Shown here one piece after another: positions 49,522-57,122 of a stretch of DNA of 64,000 nucleotides; position 1 is the first letter of the stretch; each line of letters opens with the position of its first letter. A model generated the notes under the pieces. It did not search any database and was not told the origin of the DNA. It was given only the letters and a program-made list of their open reading frames with translations. The stretch lies in the NCBI RefSeq assembly GCF_049354825.1, contig NZ_CP186480.1, positions 1,922,001-1,986,000 on the forward strand, given 5' to 3'. This DNA is from Novosphingobium sp049354825. Its GTDB lineage: Bacteria; Pseudomonadota; Alphaproteobacteria; Sphingomonadales; Sphingomonadaceae. The translations under genes were made by a program, and so were the position numbers.

Positions 49522-50697
49522 ATGAGCGCGCGGGGTCGCCCGCTGCGACTACCGATCGTCCTGGCCGCTGCATTGCTATCGCTGCCCGGCATCACGGCTG
49601 CGCAAGTACCGGAGCCCGTGTGGGACGGTGCCGCAGCAAGCCGCCTGCTCGCGTATGCAGAAGAGGTTGGCAGTCAAGGGCTGGTGCCCGCGACGTACGG
49701 TGCGGCTGCGTTGAGGGCGGCGATCGATAGCGGCACGGTGCCTGCGCTCGACGCCGCCGCGAACCGCGTCTTCGCCGCCTTGGCGCGCGATCTTCAAGGC
49801 GGACATGTCAGCCCCGGTCAACGCCGCCAAGCCTCGTTCCCGTCGTCCGACTTGTCTGACGACGATATCACCGCGCTTCGCACCCGCGCGATCGCATCGG
49901 GCAATGTGGCAGCGGTGCTGGACGGGCTGGCACCCCAAACGCCGGATTATGCCCTTCTCCGCCGCAGCCTGGCGGAGCTTCCGTCCTCGGCCTCCGACCA
50001 GCGCGACAAGATCGCCGCCAGCCTGGAGCGGCTGCGCTGGCTGCCGCGGCGGCTGGGCTCAACGTATGTCTGGGTCAATATCGCGGCTTATCGGGCCCTG
50101 ATCGTACGGGACGGCGAAACGGTCGCCGACCACAGGATCATCGTCGGCAAGCCTTCGACGCCGACCCGGCAATTCGCGGCGACGATAACCGGCGTCATCC
50201 TGAACCCGTCGTGGCAGGTGCCGCAGTCGATCATCGCCGAGAGCGTCGGCCAAATGGTTCGCTCCGCCCCCGGGCGCGCCCGCGCACAGGGGTATTCCTG
50301 GACGCGGACGGGAGGGCAGTTGCGGGTCGTCCAGGCGCCCGGGCCGCGGAATGCGCTGGGCGCCATGAAGCTGGACATGGCCAATCCGTTCGAGATTTAT
50401 ATCCACGACACGCCGGACAAGGCGCTGTTCGGCAACAGCGCGCGCCGGTTCAGCCATGGCTGTATCCGCACCGATCGGCCGCTGGAGTTCGCCGCAATCT
50501 TGCTGAAGGGCGAAACCTCGCCCGCCGAAGCGGCGCGGGGCGGAACGACCGTACGCCTTCCAATCACGCAGCCTGTCCCCGTCTATGTGGTCTATCTGAC
50601 TGCAAGTGCCGACCCGGCGGGGGAGGTGGTTTATTCGGACGATTTCTACGGCCTTGATCGGGGCCTGAACGCGGCACTCGCTCGCCCGCGGCCATAG
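49522..50697 (+). CDS. L,D-transpeptidase (YcbB/LdtD type, YkuD domain)
   Basis: Periplasmic peptidoglycan cross-linking enzyme of 391 residues. A signal peptide (LPIVLAAALLSLPGITAAQ) is followed by an N-terminal scaffold region and then the YkuD catalytic domain with IYIHDTPDKALFGN and RRFSHGCIRTD, where His312 and Cys314 are the active-site pair. YcbB-type enzymes form 3-3 cross-links. It is shorter than E. coli LdtD (615 residues), with a reduced N-terminal part as is common in alphaproteobacteria. A GTG three bases upstream is an alternative start. Confidence 0.9.
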   Translation: MSARGRPLRLPIVLAAALLSLPGITAAQVPEPVWDGAAASRLLAYAEEVGSQGLVPATYGAAALRAAIDSGTVPALDAAANRVFAALARDLQGGHVSPGQRRQASFPSSDLSDDDITALRTRAIASGNVAAVLDGLAPQTPDYALLRRSLAELPSSASDQRDKIAASLERLRWLPRRLGSTYVWVNIAAYRALIVRDGETVADHRIIVGKPSTPTRQFAATITGVILNPSWQVPQSIIAESVGQMVRSAPGRARAQGYSWTRTGGQLRVVQAPGPRNALGAMKLDMANPFEIYIHDTPDKALFGNSARRFSHGCIRTDRPLEFAAILLKGETSPAEAARGGTTVRLPITQPVPVYVVYLTASADPAGEVVYSDDFYGLDRGLNAALARPRP

Positions 50698-50703
50698 CGG
50701 AGC

Positions 50704-51372
50704 CTAGTCGCGGCCGGGTCTCTTGACCCCCACCGCGTACGTCGTTTTCCAACGCGCCTCGTCTCCCAGCCCGGCAGCGAACGCGACGCGCAGCGCGTCG
50801 GCGAAACTGACCACGCCCAGCTTGGCCATAGCGTTGGCACGGTAGACCTCTACCGTGCGGGAACTGATGTCGAGATCGTAGGCGATCGTCTTGTTGGGAT
50901 AGCCGCAGGCGAGGCCTTCCATAACTTCCTGCTCGCGCGCGGTAAGCCGGGCGATCTGCGTCTTCGCCCAGCTTTGCCTGTCGCGCCGGGCGCTTGCATC
51001 GGCGAGCTGCGCAAACCCGAGATCGAGCGCGCGAAGCAGGACCTCTCGCTCAAACGGCTTTTCGAGGAAGTCGACGGCTCCAGCCCGCATGGCTTTGACA
51101 GCAGTGGCCACGCCGCCATGGCCCGTCAGTACGATGACCGGAAAATTCAGTCCCCGCCGCGCCATCGCGGCCTGGACTTCCAGTCCGTCGCGCCCCGGCA
51201 TCCTGACGTCGAGAAGAACGCATGCCGGCATGTCGGGGTCGGCCCCGCGCAAGAAGGTCTCACCGTCTTCCCACTTCGTAGCGACATAGCCCGCACCGCG
51301 AAGCAGGAACTCCAGCGACCGCCGGATCGGCTCCTCATCGTCGACGACATGAACCAGCGCTGGATCCGCCAT
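50704..51372 (-). CDS. fixJ: FixJ-type response regulator
   Basis: Two-domain regulator of 222 residues. The receiver has VVDDEE, the phosphoacceptor in CVLLDVRMPG (about Asp54), the Thr in VLTGHGG and Lys in FLEKPFE. The LuxR-type output domain has LTAREQEVMEGLACG and KTIAYDLDISSRTVEVYRAN. The FixJ/NarL-like layout and the FixL-type kinase in the same cluster make them likely partners. Start MADPALV is preferred over a longer reading. Confidence 0.9.
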   Translation of the reverse strand: MADPALVHVVDDEEPIRRSLEFLLRGAGYVATKWEDGETFLRGADPDMPACVLLDVRMPGRDGLEVQAAMARRGLNFPVIVLTGHGGVATAVKAMRAGAVDFLEKPFEREVLLRALDLGFAQLADASARRDRQSWAKTQIARLTAREQEVMEGLACGYPNKTIAYDLDISSRTVEVYRANAMAKLGVVSFADALRVAFAAGLGDEARWKTTYAVGVKRPGRD

Positions 51373-51471
51373 GGCTGCCCCCCCAAATGGCGGCCGCAAA
51401 TGCGCCGCTCACGCGGTATAGCGCATACGTCTCCCGCTGAGAAACGGCACCCTGATCGACGGTGACGTCCT

Positions 51472-52266
51472 TCAATGCGCAAGGAACAGGGGAATATCGC
51501 TTTCATTGAGCAGGGTCACGGTCACGCCGCCGAAAAGCGTCTCCACGATCCGGCCGAGGCCGAAACTGCCCATGACGATGCATCCGACGCCCATGGCTTG
51601 CGCATGATCGAGTACGGTGTCGGCGACCTTGCCATCGCCGCTGATGCGTACGACTTCGGCGTGGATGCCACTGCGCGAGAGATAGCTTGCGGCATCGCTT
51701 GTCGATGGCCCGTCATCGGGCGCGTTGATTTCCAGGATCGTCACTGAAGATGCCAGTCGCAGGATCGGCACCGCCGCGCGCAATGCTTCGCACGCGCTTC
51801 CCGAACCGTTCCAGGCAATTAGCGCCGGCTTGGTGAAGTCGATACCGCGGACTTCCGGCGGCACTGCCAGCACCGGGCGGCGCGACTTCATCACCAGTTC
51901 GTTGACCAGGTGCTTGGCGTCGAACGGCGCGCCGTTCGCGGCGGGGCTCGAGACGACGATGACATCGGCAAGGTCGGCCGCCGCGCGCAGCTCGCCCGCC
52001 GGCCAGCCCGTGCGTTCGAGAAGCGTCCACGACACATCTTCGCCCCCCAGGCGCTGTCGCACGCGCGCCCGGTTCTCCGCCTCGCATTCGACCGCAATCT
52101 GCACCAGCATCGTATCGCTAAAGCCGTCGAAGCTGCCGGCTGCGGGCGGCACTGCAACGTCGACGCCGATGAGGTGTCCGCCGACCGCGCGCGTCAGGTC
52201 CAGGGCCGCTTGGAGCCGCGCTTCCTGGCCGGCATCATCATGAAGCAGAACAAGCACGTTTTCCAT
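51472..52266 (-). CDS. universal stress protein (UspA family)
   Basis: Protein of 264 residues. The C-terminal half is a typical Usp domain with the nucleotide-binding loop GSFGLGRIVETLFGGVTVTLL, and the N-terminal half is a diverged second copy. Tandem Usp proteins occur in oxygen- or redox-responsive clusters, in line with the FixL/FixJ genes around it. Exact function unknown. Confidence 0.87.
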   Translation of the reverse strand: MENVLVLLHDDAGQEARLQAALDLTRAVGGHLIGVDVAVPPAAGSFDGFSDTMLVQIAVECEAENRARVRQRLGGEDVSWTLLERTGWPAGELRAAADLADVIVVSSPAANGAPFDAKHLVNELVMKSRRPVLAVPPEVRGIDFTKPALIAWNGSGSACEALRAAVPILRLASSVTILEINAPDDGPSTSDAASYLSRSGIHAEVVRISGDGKVADTVLDHAQAMGVGCIVMGSFGLGRIVETLFGGVTVTLLNESDIPLFLAH

Positions 52267-52377
52267 CGCAACACTCCTTGATGGGATCGTAGCGTAAGGG
52301 CGGCACTGGCCGCGGCCATTGGGAAACTTACGGAGAGGTTTTGCGACGGTCGCAGCGGCGATCCCTTGCCCGGCTTA

Positions 52378-52803
52378 TCAAGATTCGCGTGGCGCCGGCA
52401 GCATGCGTTCGATCGCCCTGACCAGGACGGACTCGCTGGTGGGCTTGGCAAATATCGCACCGAAGCCGGCCGCATTCGCCGCCGCAACCTCGTTTTGATC
52501 GAGCAGGCCGCTGATGAGTATCGCCGGTCCCGTCCAGCCCGATCTCCGCAAGCAGCCCAGGAGCGCGATCCCGTCCAGCCCGGGCAGCATGAGGTCGGCG
52601 ATGAGGCAGTCGCAGCTGCGCGCCTGAAGGTCGTCGGCCGCCCGGATCGACGAGGCGTAGGCCCGCACGTCGTAACCGGTCGCCTGGAGCAGGAGCTGCA
52701 GGCTGCGCCGCACGGGATCGTCGTCGTCGACCAGGAGGATTCGTGCACCGCGGGGCGTAATCGGCGCAGTGCGAACGGCAGAGGGAAGGGCGAGTTCGGT
52801 CAC
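52378..52803 (-). CDS. stand-alone response regulator receiver
   Basis: CheY-like protein of 141 residues with no output domain. Acid pocket LVDDDD, phosphoacceptor in DCLIADLMLPGLDG (about Asp71), Ser/Thr in LISGLL, and Lys in IFAKPTS. It is encoded 32 bases after the FixL-type kinase on the same strand, so it may compete with FixJ for phosphate as FixT-like or phosphate-sink proteins do. This role is inferred. Confidence 0.88.
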   Translation of the reverse strand: MTELALPSAVRTAPITPRGARILLVDDDDPVRRSLQLLLQATGYDVRAYASSIRAADDLQARSCDCLIADLMLPGLDGIALLGCLRRSGWTGPAILISGLLDQNEVAAANAAGFGAIFAKPTSESVLVRAIERMLPAPRES

Positions 52804-52835
52804 AGCCCGACCATCGGAACTGGGGCAGCATTGAG

Positions 52836-54704
52836 CTATCCGTAATGTTCCCGAGAGAACGTCGCTTCGGTTTCCGAGGGCGGAGGCTTGACCAGGGTCA
52901 GGCTGAACCTTGTCCCTCCACGGTCCCCCGGCTCGGCGGCGATGGAGCCGCCATGGGCCTCGACGATCGTGCGGCAGATCGAAAGACCCAGCCCAAGGCC
53001 GGATGCCTTGGTGGTGTTGAACGCATCGAACAAGCGGGCCTGCACCAGAGGGTCTATGCCGCAGCCGGTGTCGGTCACCGCGACTTCCACAGTATCGGGA
53101 GCGATCAGGGCGGTTTCGACCGTCAGCTCGCGCAGAGGGCTGTCCGCCATGGCTTCGACCGCGTTGCGCATCAGGTTGAACAGGACCTGCTGGATCTGGA
53201 TCCGGTCGATCAGGACCGGCGTCGCGTCCGGATCGAAGCGATAGATCGTCCTGACGACGCTTTCGCTTGTGCCGACGAGCGCCAGGCTGCTGGCTTCCGC
53301 AATGACCGCGGGCAAGTCCTCGACCGCTTTCGACAATTCGCCGTGGGCGACGAAATCGCGCAGGCGGCGAACGATTCGTCCGGCCCGCAATGACTGCGCG
53401 GAGATTTCGCCGATCGCCTCCGCCACCAGCCCGCTATCGCCAGCCACCGGCTTGCCGAGCATGGCCGTGACTGCTTCGGCGTAATTGGCTATCGCGGTGA
53501 GCGGCTGGTTGAGCTCGTGCGCCAGGGTAGAGGCAAGCATCCCCAGCGCGCTGAGGCGGGCGACGTGAATCAGCTCTGCCTGAAGTTCCTCCACCTTGTC
53601 TTCGAAGCCGCGTCGCTCGGTCAGATCCTGGATAAAGCCGGTGAACAGCCGCTGGCCGGGCAGATCGACCTCGCCGATGGACAAGTGCATCGGAAATGTC
53701 GTCCCGTCGGCACGCGCCCCCGTTACCACGCGCCCCGCCCCGATGATCCGCGACTCTGCAGTGTCGAGATAGCGCTGGATGTATCCGTCATGCGCTTCTC
53801 TGTCGGGCGAGGGCATCAGGATGCTGACGTTGCAGCCGACCGCGGCTGCCTCGGACATGCCGAACAGCACCTGCGCGGTCCGGCTGAAGGACAGGATTAT
53901 GCCATGATCGTCGATCACGACCATCGCGTCGGGGACGGTTGCCAGGATCGACTGGAGGTGCGCCTCGCGCCGGCGCAGCGCGCGCTCCTCTGCGCGGCGG
54001 GTGGTAACGTCGTGGACGATCTTGGCGTAGCCGGCAGACGCACCGTCCGGCGACGTCACCGGGCGAACGGAGACTTCGGCCAGGAATTCCGAACCGTCCG
54101 CACGCTTATGCCAGACTTCACCCAGGAACCGGCCCTCGGCACTGGCCGTTGTCAGTTGATCGCGAATCGTTTCAGCCTCGGCGTTTGCCAGCAAAATCGC
54201 TGCGCTTCGGCCGACGACATCGGCACGGCTGCGCCCGAACAAGCGTTCGGCCCCGGTGTTCCAGGATGCAATGCGGCCATGCCGATCAAGCAGGACCATG
54301 GCATAGTCGCTGACCCCGTCCACAAGCAATTCCAGCTGCCCGCGTGAGCGCGCTGCCAGGGCGTGCGCGCGCCCGCGAGTCTCTACCAGCCACCCCACGC
54401 CGCCGCACACGCCGATGAACAGTGCCGCATGGAAAAAGCTGGTCACATAAAAACGGTGGTCCGCCGGAAGCTGCCAGAATGCGAACCCCAGGGCCAAGCC
54501 ACCGGCGAGGATTCCCGGGCCGCGGCCACCGAAAATCAGGCTGAATGCGACCGGCAGCACGTAGATGAGCAGAACCGATCGGTCGCCGAATAGCGGATCG
54601 GCTATTCCGAGGCTGAACAGCGCGGCCATCAGGCTGGTCAGAATCGCCACGGCATATCGGGCCGAGGCCGACATGAGCTGTCCTGCGCACCCGAACGGCG
54701 CCAT
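52836..54704 (-). CDS. fixL: FixL-like oxygen-sensing histidine kinase
   Basis: Membrane sensor kinase of 622 residues. Four N-terminal helices (AVAILTSLMAALFSLGIA to FHAALFIGVCGGVGWLV) precede two PAS domains. The second has AHDGYIQRYLDTAE then RIIGAGRVVTGARADG and FPMHLSIGEV, the signature of the heme-binding PAS of FixL with its axial His in HDGYI. The kinase core has the H box LASTLAHELNQPLTAI, N box LMRNAVEAM and G boxes DTGCGI and GLGLGLS. Low oxygen would start phosphorylation of FixJ. Start: the ATG with AAGGGG seven bases upstream. Confidence 0.9.
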   Translation of the reverse strand: MAPFGCAGQLMSASARYAVAILTSLMAALFSLGIADPLFGDRSVLLIYVLPVAFSLIFGGRGPGILAGGLALGFAFWQLPADHRFYVTSFFHAALFIGVCGGVGWLVETRGRAHALAARSRGQLELLVDGVSDYAMVLLDRHGRIASWNTGAERLFGRSRADVVGRSAAILLANAEAETIRDQLTTASAEGRFLGEVWHKRADGSEFLAEVSVRPVTSPDGASAGYAKIVHDVTTRRAEERALRRREAHLQSILATVPDAMVVIDDHGIILSFSRTAQVLFGMSEAAAVGCNVSILMPSPDREAHDGYIQRYLDTAESRIIGAGRVVTGARADGTTFPMHLSIGEVDLPGQRLFTGFIQDLTERRGFEDKVEELQAELIHVARLSALGMLASTLAHELNQPLTAIANYAEAVTAMLGKPVAGDSGLVAEAIGEISAQSLRAGRIVRRLRDFVAHGELSKAVEDLPAVIAEASSLALVGTSESVVRTIYRFDPDATPVLIDRIQIQQVLFNLMRNAVEAMADSPLRELTVETALIAPDTVEVAVTDTGCGIDPLVQARLFDAFNTTKASGLGLGLSICRTIVEAHGGSIAAEPGDRGGTRFSLTLVKPPPSETEATFSREHYG

Positions 54705-54771
54705 CCCATTCCCCTTCGGCGCCACGATAGACCCCGTTAGCTGGGTGATAAAGTCCGGCACGACCCCATCG

Positions 54772-55116
54772 TCAAGCGACCGCAGCGGCGATGGCGCAGT
54801 CCAGGTCCGCAAGCATGAATGGGCCCTCGAGGCACGCGCCACTGGGCAGCGCCCGCTGGAGCGAACAACGGTCCTGCGTCACCGCGAGTACCGGCACGTC
54901 GCATGACCGTGCCAGGATCTCGGCAACCTTCACTGGTGAACCATCGGCGATCGACTTCCCGATGACGATCAGGTCGGGTCGGTGCTGGCGGGCCGCTTCG
55001 ACCGCCTGGCGGCCGCTGCAGCTATGGTCGAACGAATTGAACCCCAGGCCATGAAGCCGACGCTCGATGCCGCGGCTGATCGCGATGTTATCGTCGATGA
55101 TCAGGGCGTGGCTCAT
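54772..55116 (-). CDS. degenerate receiver (pseudo-receiver) protein
   Basis: Protein of 114 residues with a CheY-like fold: ALIIDDNIAISRG, LGFNSFDHSCSGRQAVEAAR, PDLIVIGKSIADGS, VPVLAVTQD. The phosphoacceptor Asp is missing: the DLIVIG strand ends in Gly where LLD is normal. The invariant Lys before Pro-Phe is also replaced (LEGPF). It therefore cannot be phosphorylated in the usual way and may act by protein contact. It is first in the FixL/receiver/Usp/FixJ cluster, 67 bases before the kinase. Confidence 0.75.
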   Translation of the reverse strand: MSHALIIDDNIAISRGIERRLHGLGFNSFDHSCSGRQAVEAARQHRPDLIVIGKSIADGSPVKVAEILARSCDVPVLAVTQDRCSLQRALPSGACLEGPFMLADLDCAIAAAVA

Positions 55117-55193
55117 GGGTGTGATCCTTTCGCTGCCGCTCTGGCGGGTGCGGGGGCCCTGTACTATCCGGAATTATCCGGAAGGCACCCTCG

Positions 55194-55850
55194 TCACGCT
55201 GCCGGAAACGGTACCTCCACGCCTTGCGGGCAGCGTGCATCGGCAATGTCCGCCATGACGTGGAAGGCGCAGTCATCGACCTGCTTCAGCAGCATGCGGT
55301 ATTCCCGCGGGGGCAGGCCAGGCACCACGCCATCGAGATGGAGGTGGCTGGTGGCGCTAAAGCCGAACACCGTGCGCAAGTACGTCTCGAACAGGTTTCG
55401 CAGCGACGTCAACGCGCCCTGTTCGTCCAGCCACGCGGCCAGGCTTGCCGACGTCGTCAACGACACGAGGCGCTTGCCGGCAAACAGGGGATGACGCGTC
55501 ATGCCATGCTGGTCGAACGTAAACCGCGCGCCGAAAATGCGATCGACGTAGCCCTTGATCATCGCCGGCGGTCCGCCGAACCACACCGGATAAACGAGCA
55601 CGAAAACATCCGCACCGGCGATTGCCGCCAGTTCGACGCTGACGTCGGTCGCCAGCGCGGCATCCGGACCGCGCTCGCGCCGATCATGCGCAGTGAGCAC
55701 GGGGTTGAACGGGAGGCGATAAAGGTCTCGCAGCACCACCTCGTGCCCATAGCGGCGAACCGTCTCGGCATAGTGGGCGGCGACCGCCATGGTGAAACTG
55801 TCAGGCTCGGGATGGCTGACGATGAGTGCGTGCTTTACGGGTGGGTTCAT
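55194..55850 (-). CDS. flavodoxin-fold NAD(P)H oxidoreductase
   Basis: Protein of 218 residues in the Flavodoxin_2/NQO1-like family: ALIVSHPEPDSFTMAVAAHY for the FMN/FAD phosphate loop, VVLRDLYRLPFNPVLT, VLVYPVWFGGPPAMIKGYVD, FGARFTF and KRLVSLTTSASLAAW. It probably reduces quinones using NAD(P)H in the cytoplasm. Apparently its own transcription unit, downstream of the fatty-acid operon on the same strand. Confidence 0.87.
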   Translation of the reverse strand: MNPPVKHALIVSHPEPDSFTMAVAAHYAETVRRYGHEVVLRDLYRLPFNPVLTAHDRRERGPDAALATDVSVELAAIAGADVFVLVYPVWFGGPPAMIKGYVDRIFGARFTFDQHGMTRHPLFAGKRLVSLTTSASLAAWLDEQGALTSLRNLFETYLRTVFGFSATSHLHLDGVVPGLPPREYRMLLKQVDDCAFHVMADIADARCPQGVEVPFPAA

Positions 55851-55964
55851 GATCGGCGCGCCCTGATCTTTGAAACGACAAAGCTATCAGGGCGATGACG
55901 CCGCTCGTATTCGGGATATTACCAGGATTGGGCTGGGCCCCGTCCCGCCGAGCGGCGCGCGCGT

Positions 55965-57122
55965 TCAATTCATCTTGCGCTCGTCCAGGCCCAGCCCGCG
56001 TCCGATGATTTCCTTCATGATCTCGCTGGTACCCGCAAAGATGCGGCTGATGCGGGCATCGCTGTACATGCGGCTGATGCGATATTCGTCCATGTAGCCG
56101 GCGCCGCCGTGAAGCTGGACGCAGGCGTCCATGACGCGGGCCTCCAGTTCGCTCGACACCAGCTTGGCAGAGGACGCATCTTCGGCCGTCAGCTCACCGG
56201 CGTTGAGGAGAAGCACGCACTGGTCGATGTAGGTCTGCGCCATGTCGAGTTCGCTGCGCAGCTCCGCCATCCTGAAGCGGGTATTCTGGAAGGCGCCGAT
56301 CGCCTTGCCGAAGGCGCGGCGCTCCTTCACGTAATCGAGGGTGATGTCGAAGGCGGTCTGCGCGGTCGCCATGAAACCGATCGCGGCGACGAGCCGTTCC
56401 TGCGCGAGAAAGCGGGAGAGGTAGCGGAAGCCCTGCCCGGCCTCGCCCAGCAGGTTGGCCTGCGGCACGCGTACGTCGTTGAAGAACAGCTCAGCGGTAT
56501 CCTGGCTCTTCAAACCCATCTTGGCGAGTTTTCGGCCGCGCTCGAACCCTTCCATCCCGCGCTCGACCAGGAACAGCGCGATGCCGTGCGGCTTGGCCGG
56601 GTCGGTCCGCGCCGCGACCACCACGATGTCGGAAAGGATGCCGTTGGAGATGTAGGTCTTGGCGCCGTTGAGCACCCACGCGTCGCCGTCCTCGACCGCG
56701 CGTGTGCGCATCCCGGCAAGGTCGCTGCCGGTCGACGGTTCGGTCATCGCCACGGCCAGGATCGTCTCGCCCGAGACGATGCCGGGCATGAACCGGTCCT
56801 TTTGTTCCGCGTTACCGAGCTTGGCGATGTAGGGCGCGACCAGGTCGCTGTGCAGGTTGATGTAGAAACCGATGTCGCCGTGCGACATGTTCTCCTCGAT
56901 GATGATCTGCTCGAAGCGGAAATCGTCGATCCCCGCGCCGCCGTGCCGCTCTTCGGCCCAGGTGCAGAGCAGGCCGGCCTCGCCCGCCTTGCGGTAAATC
57001 GCGCGGTCGACCTGGCCCGCCTCGCGCCATGCCTCGGCATGGGGGGCGACTTCAGTCTCCATGAAATGGCGGACGGTCTGGCGGAACTGCTCGTGTTCGG
57101 GCTCGAAGATCAGGCGGCGCAT
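55965..57122 (-). CDS. acyl-CoA dehydrogenase
   Basis: FAD enzyme of 385 residues. Motifs include AMTEPSTGSDLAGMRTRAV for FAD/substrate binding, RRAFGKAIGAFQNTRFRMAE, and the C-terminal LHGGAGYMDEYRISRMYSDAR. The position that carries the catalytic Glu in medium-chain enzymes reads FAGTSEI, so as in long-chain or isovaleryl types the base must be elsewhere. It catalyses the first step of a beta-oxidation round. It overlaps the multifunctional gene by 13 bases and shares its operon. Confidence 0.92.
   Translation of the reverse strand: MRRLIFEPEHEQFRQTVRHFMETEVAPHAEAWREAGQVDRAIYRKAGEAGLLCTWAEERHGGAGIDDFRFEQIIIEENMSHGDIGFYINLHSDLVAPYIAKLGNAEQKDRFMPGIVSGETILAVAMTEPSTGSDLAGMRTRAVEDGDAWVLNGAKTYISNGILSDIVVVAARTDPAKPHGIALFLVERGMEGFERGRKLAKMGLKSQDTAELFFNDVRVPQANLLGEAGQGFRYLSRFLAQERLVAAIGFMATAQTAFDITLDYVKERRAFGKAIGAFQNTRFRMAELRSELDMAQTYIDQCVLLLNAGELTAEDASSAKLVSSELEARVMDACVQLHGGAGYMDEYRISRMYSDARISRIFAGTSEIMKEIIGRGLGLDERKMN

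Noticed and set aside
50704..55116. FNR/FixK boxes (TTGAT-4-ATCAA) in the FixL/FixJ cluster
   Set aside because: None of the intergenic spaces contained a convincing match; TTGATGGGATCG near 52280 keeps only one half-site.
55820..55850. Fifth copy of the TTTACGGG motif
   Set aside because: Only TTTACGGG matches and it lies inside the flavodoxin-fold coding sequence; likewise the match at 2688 lies inside the thiolase gene.
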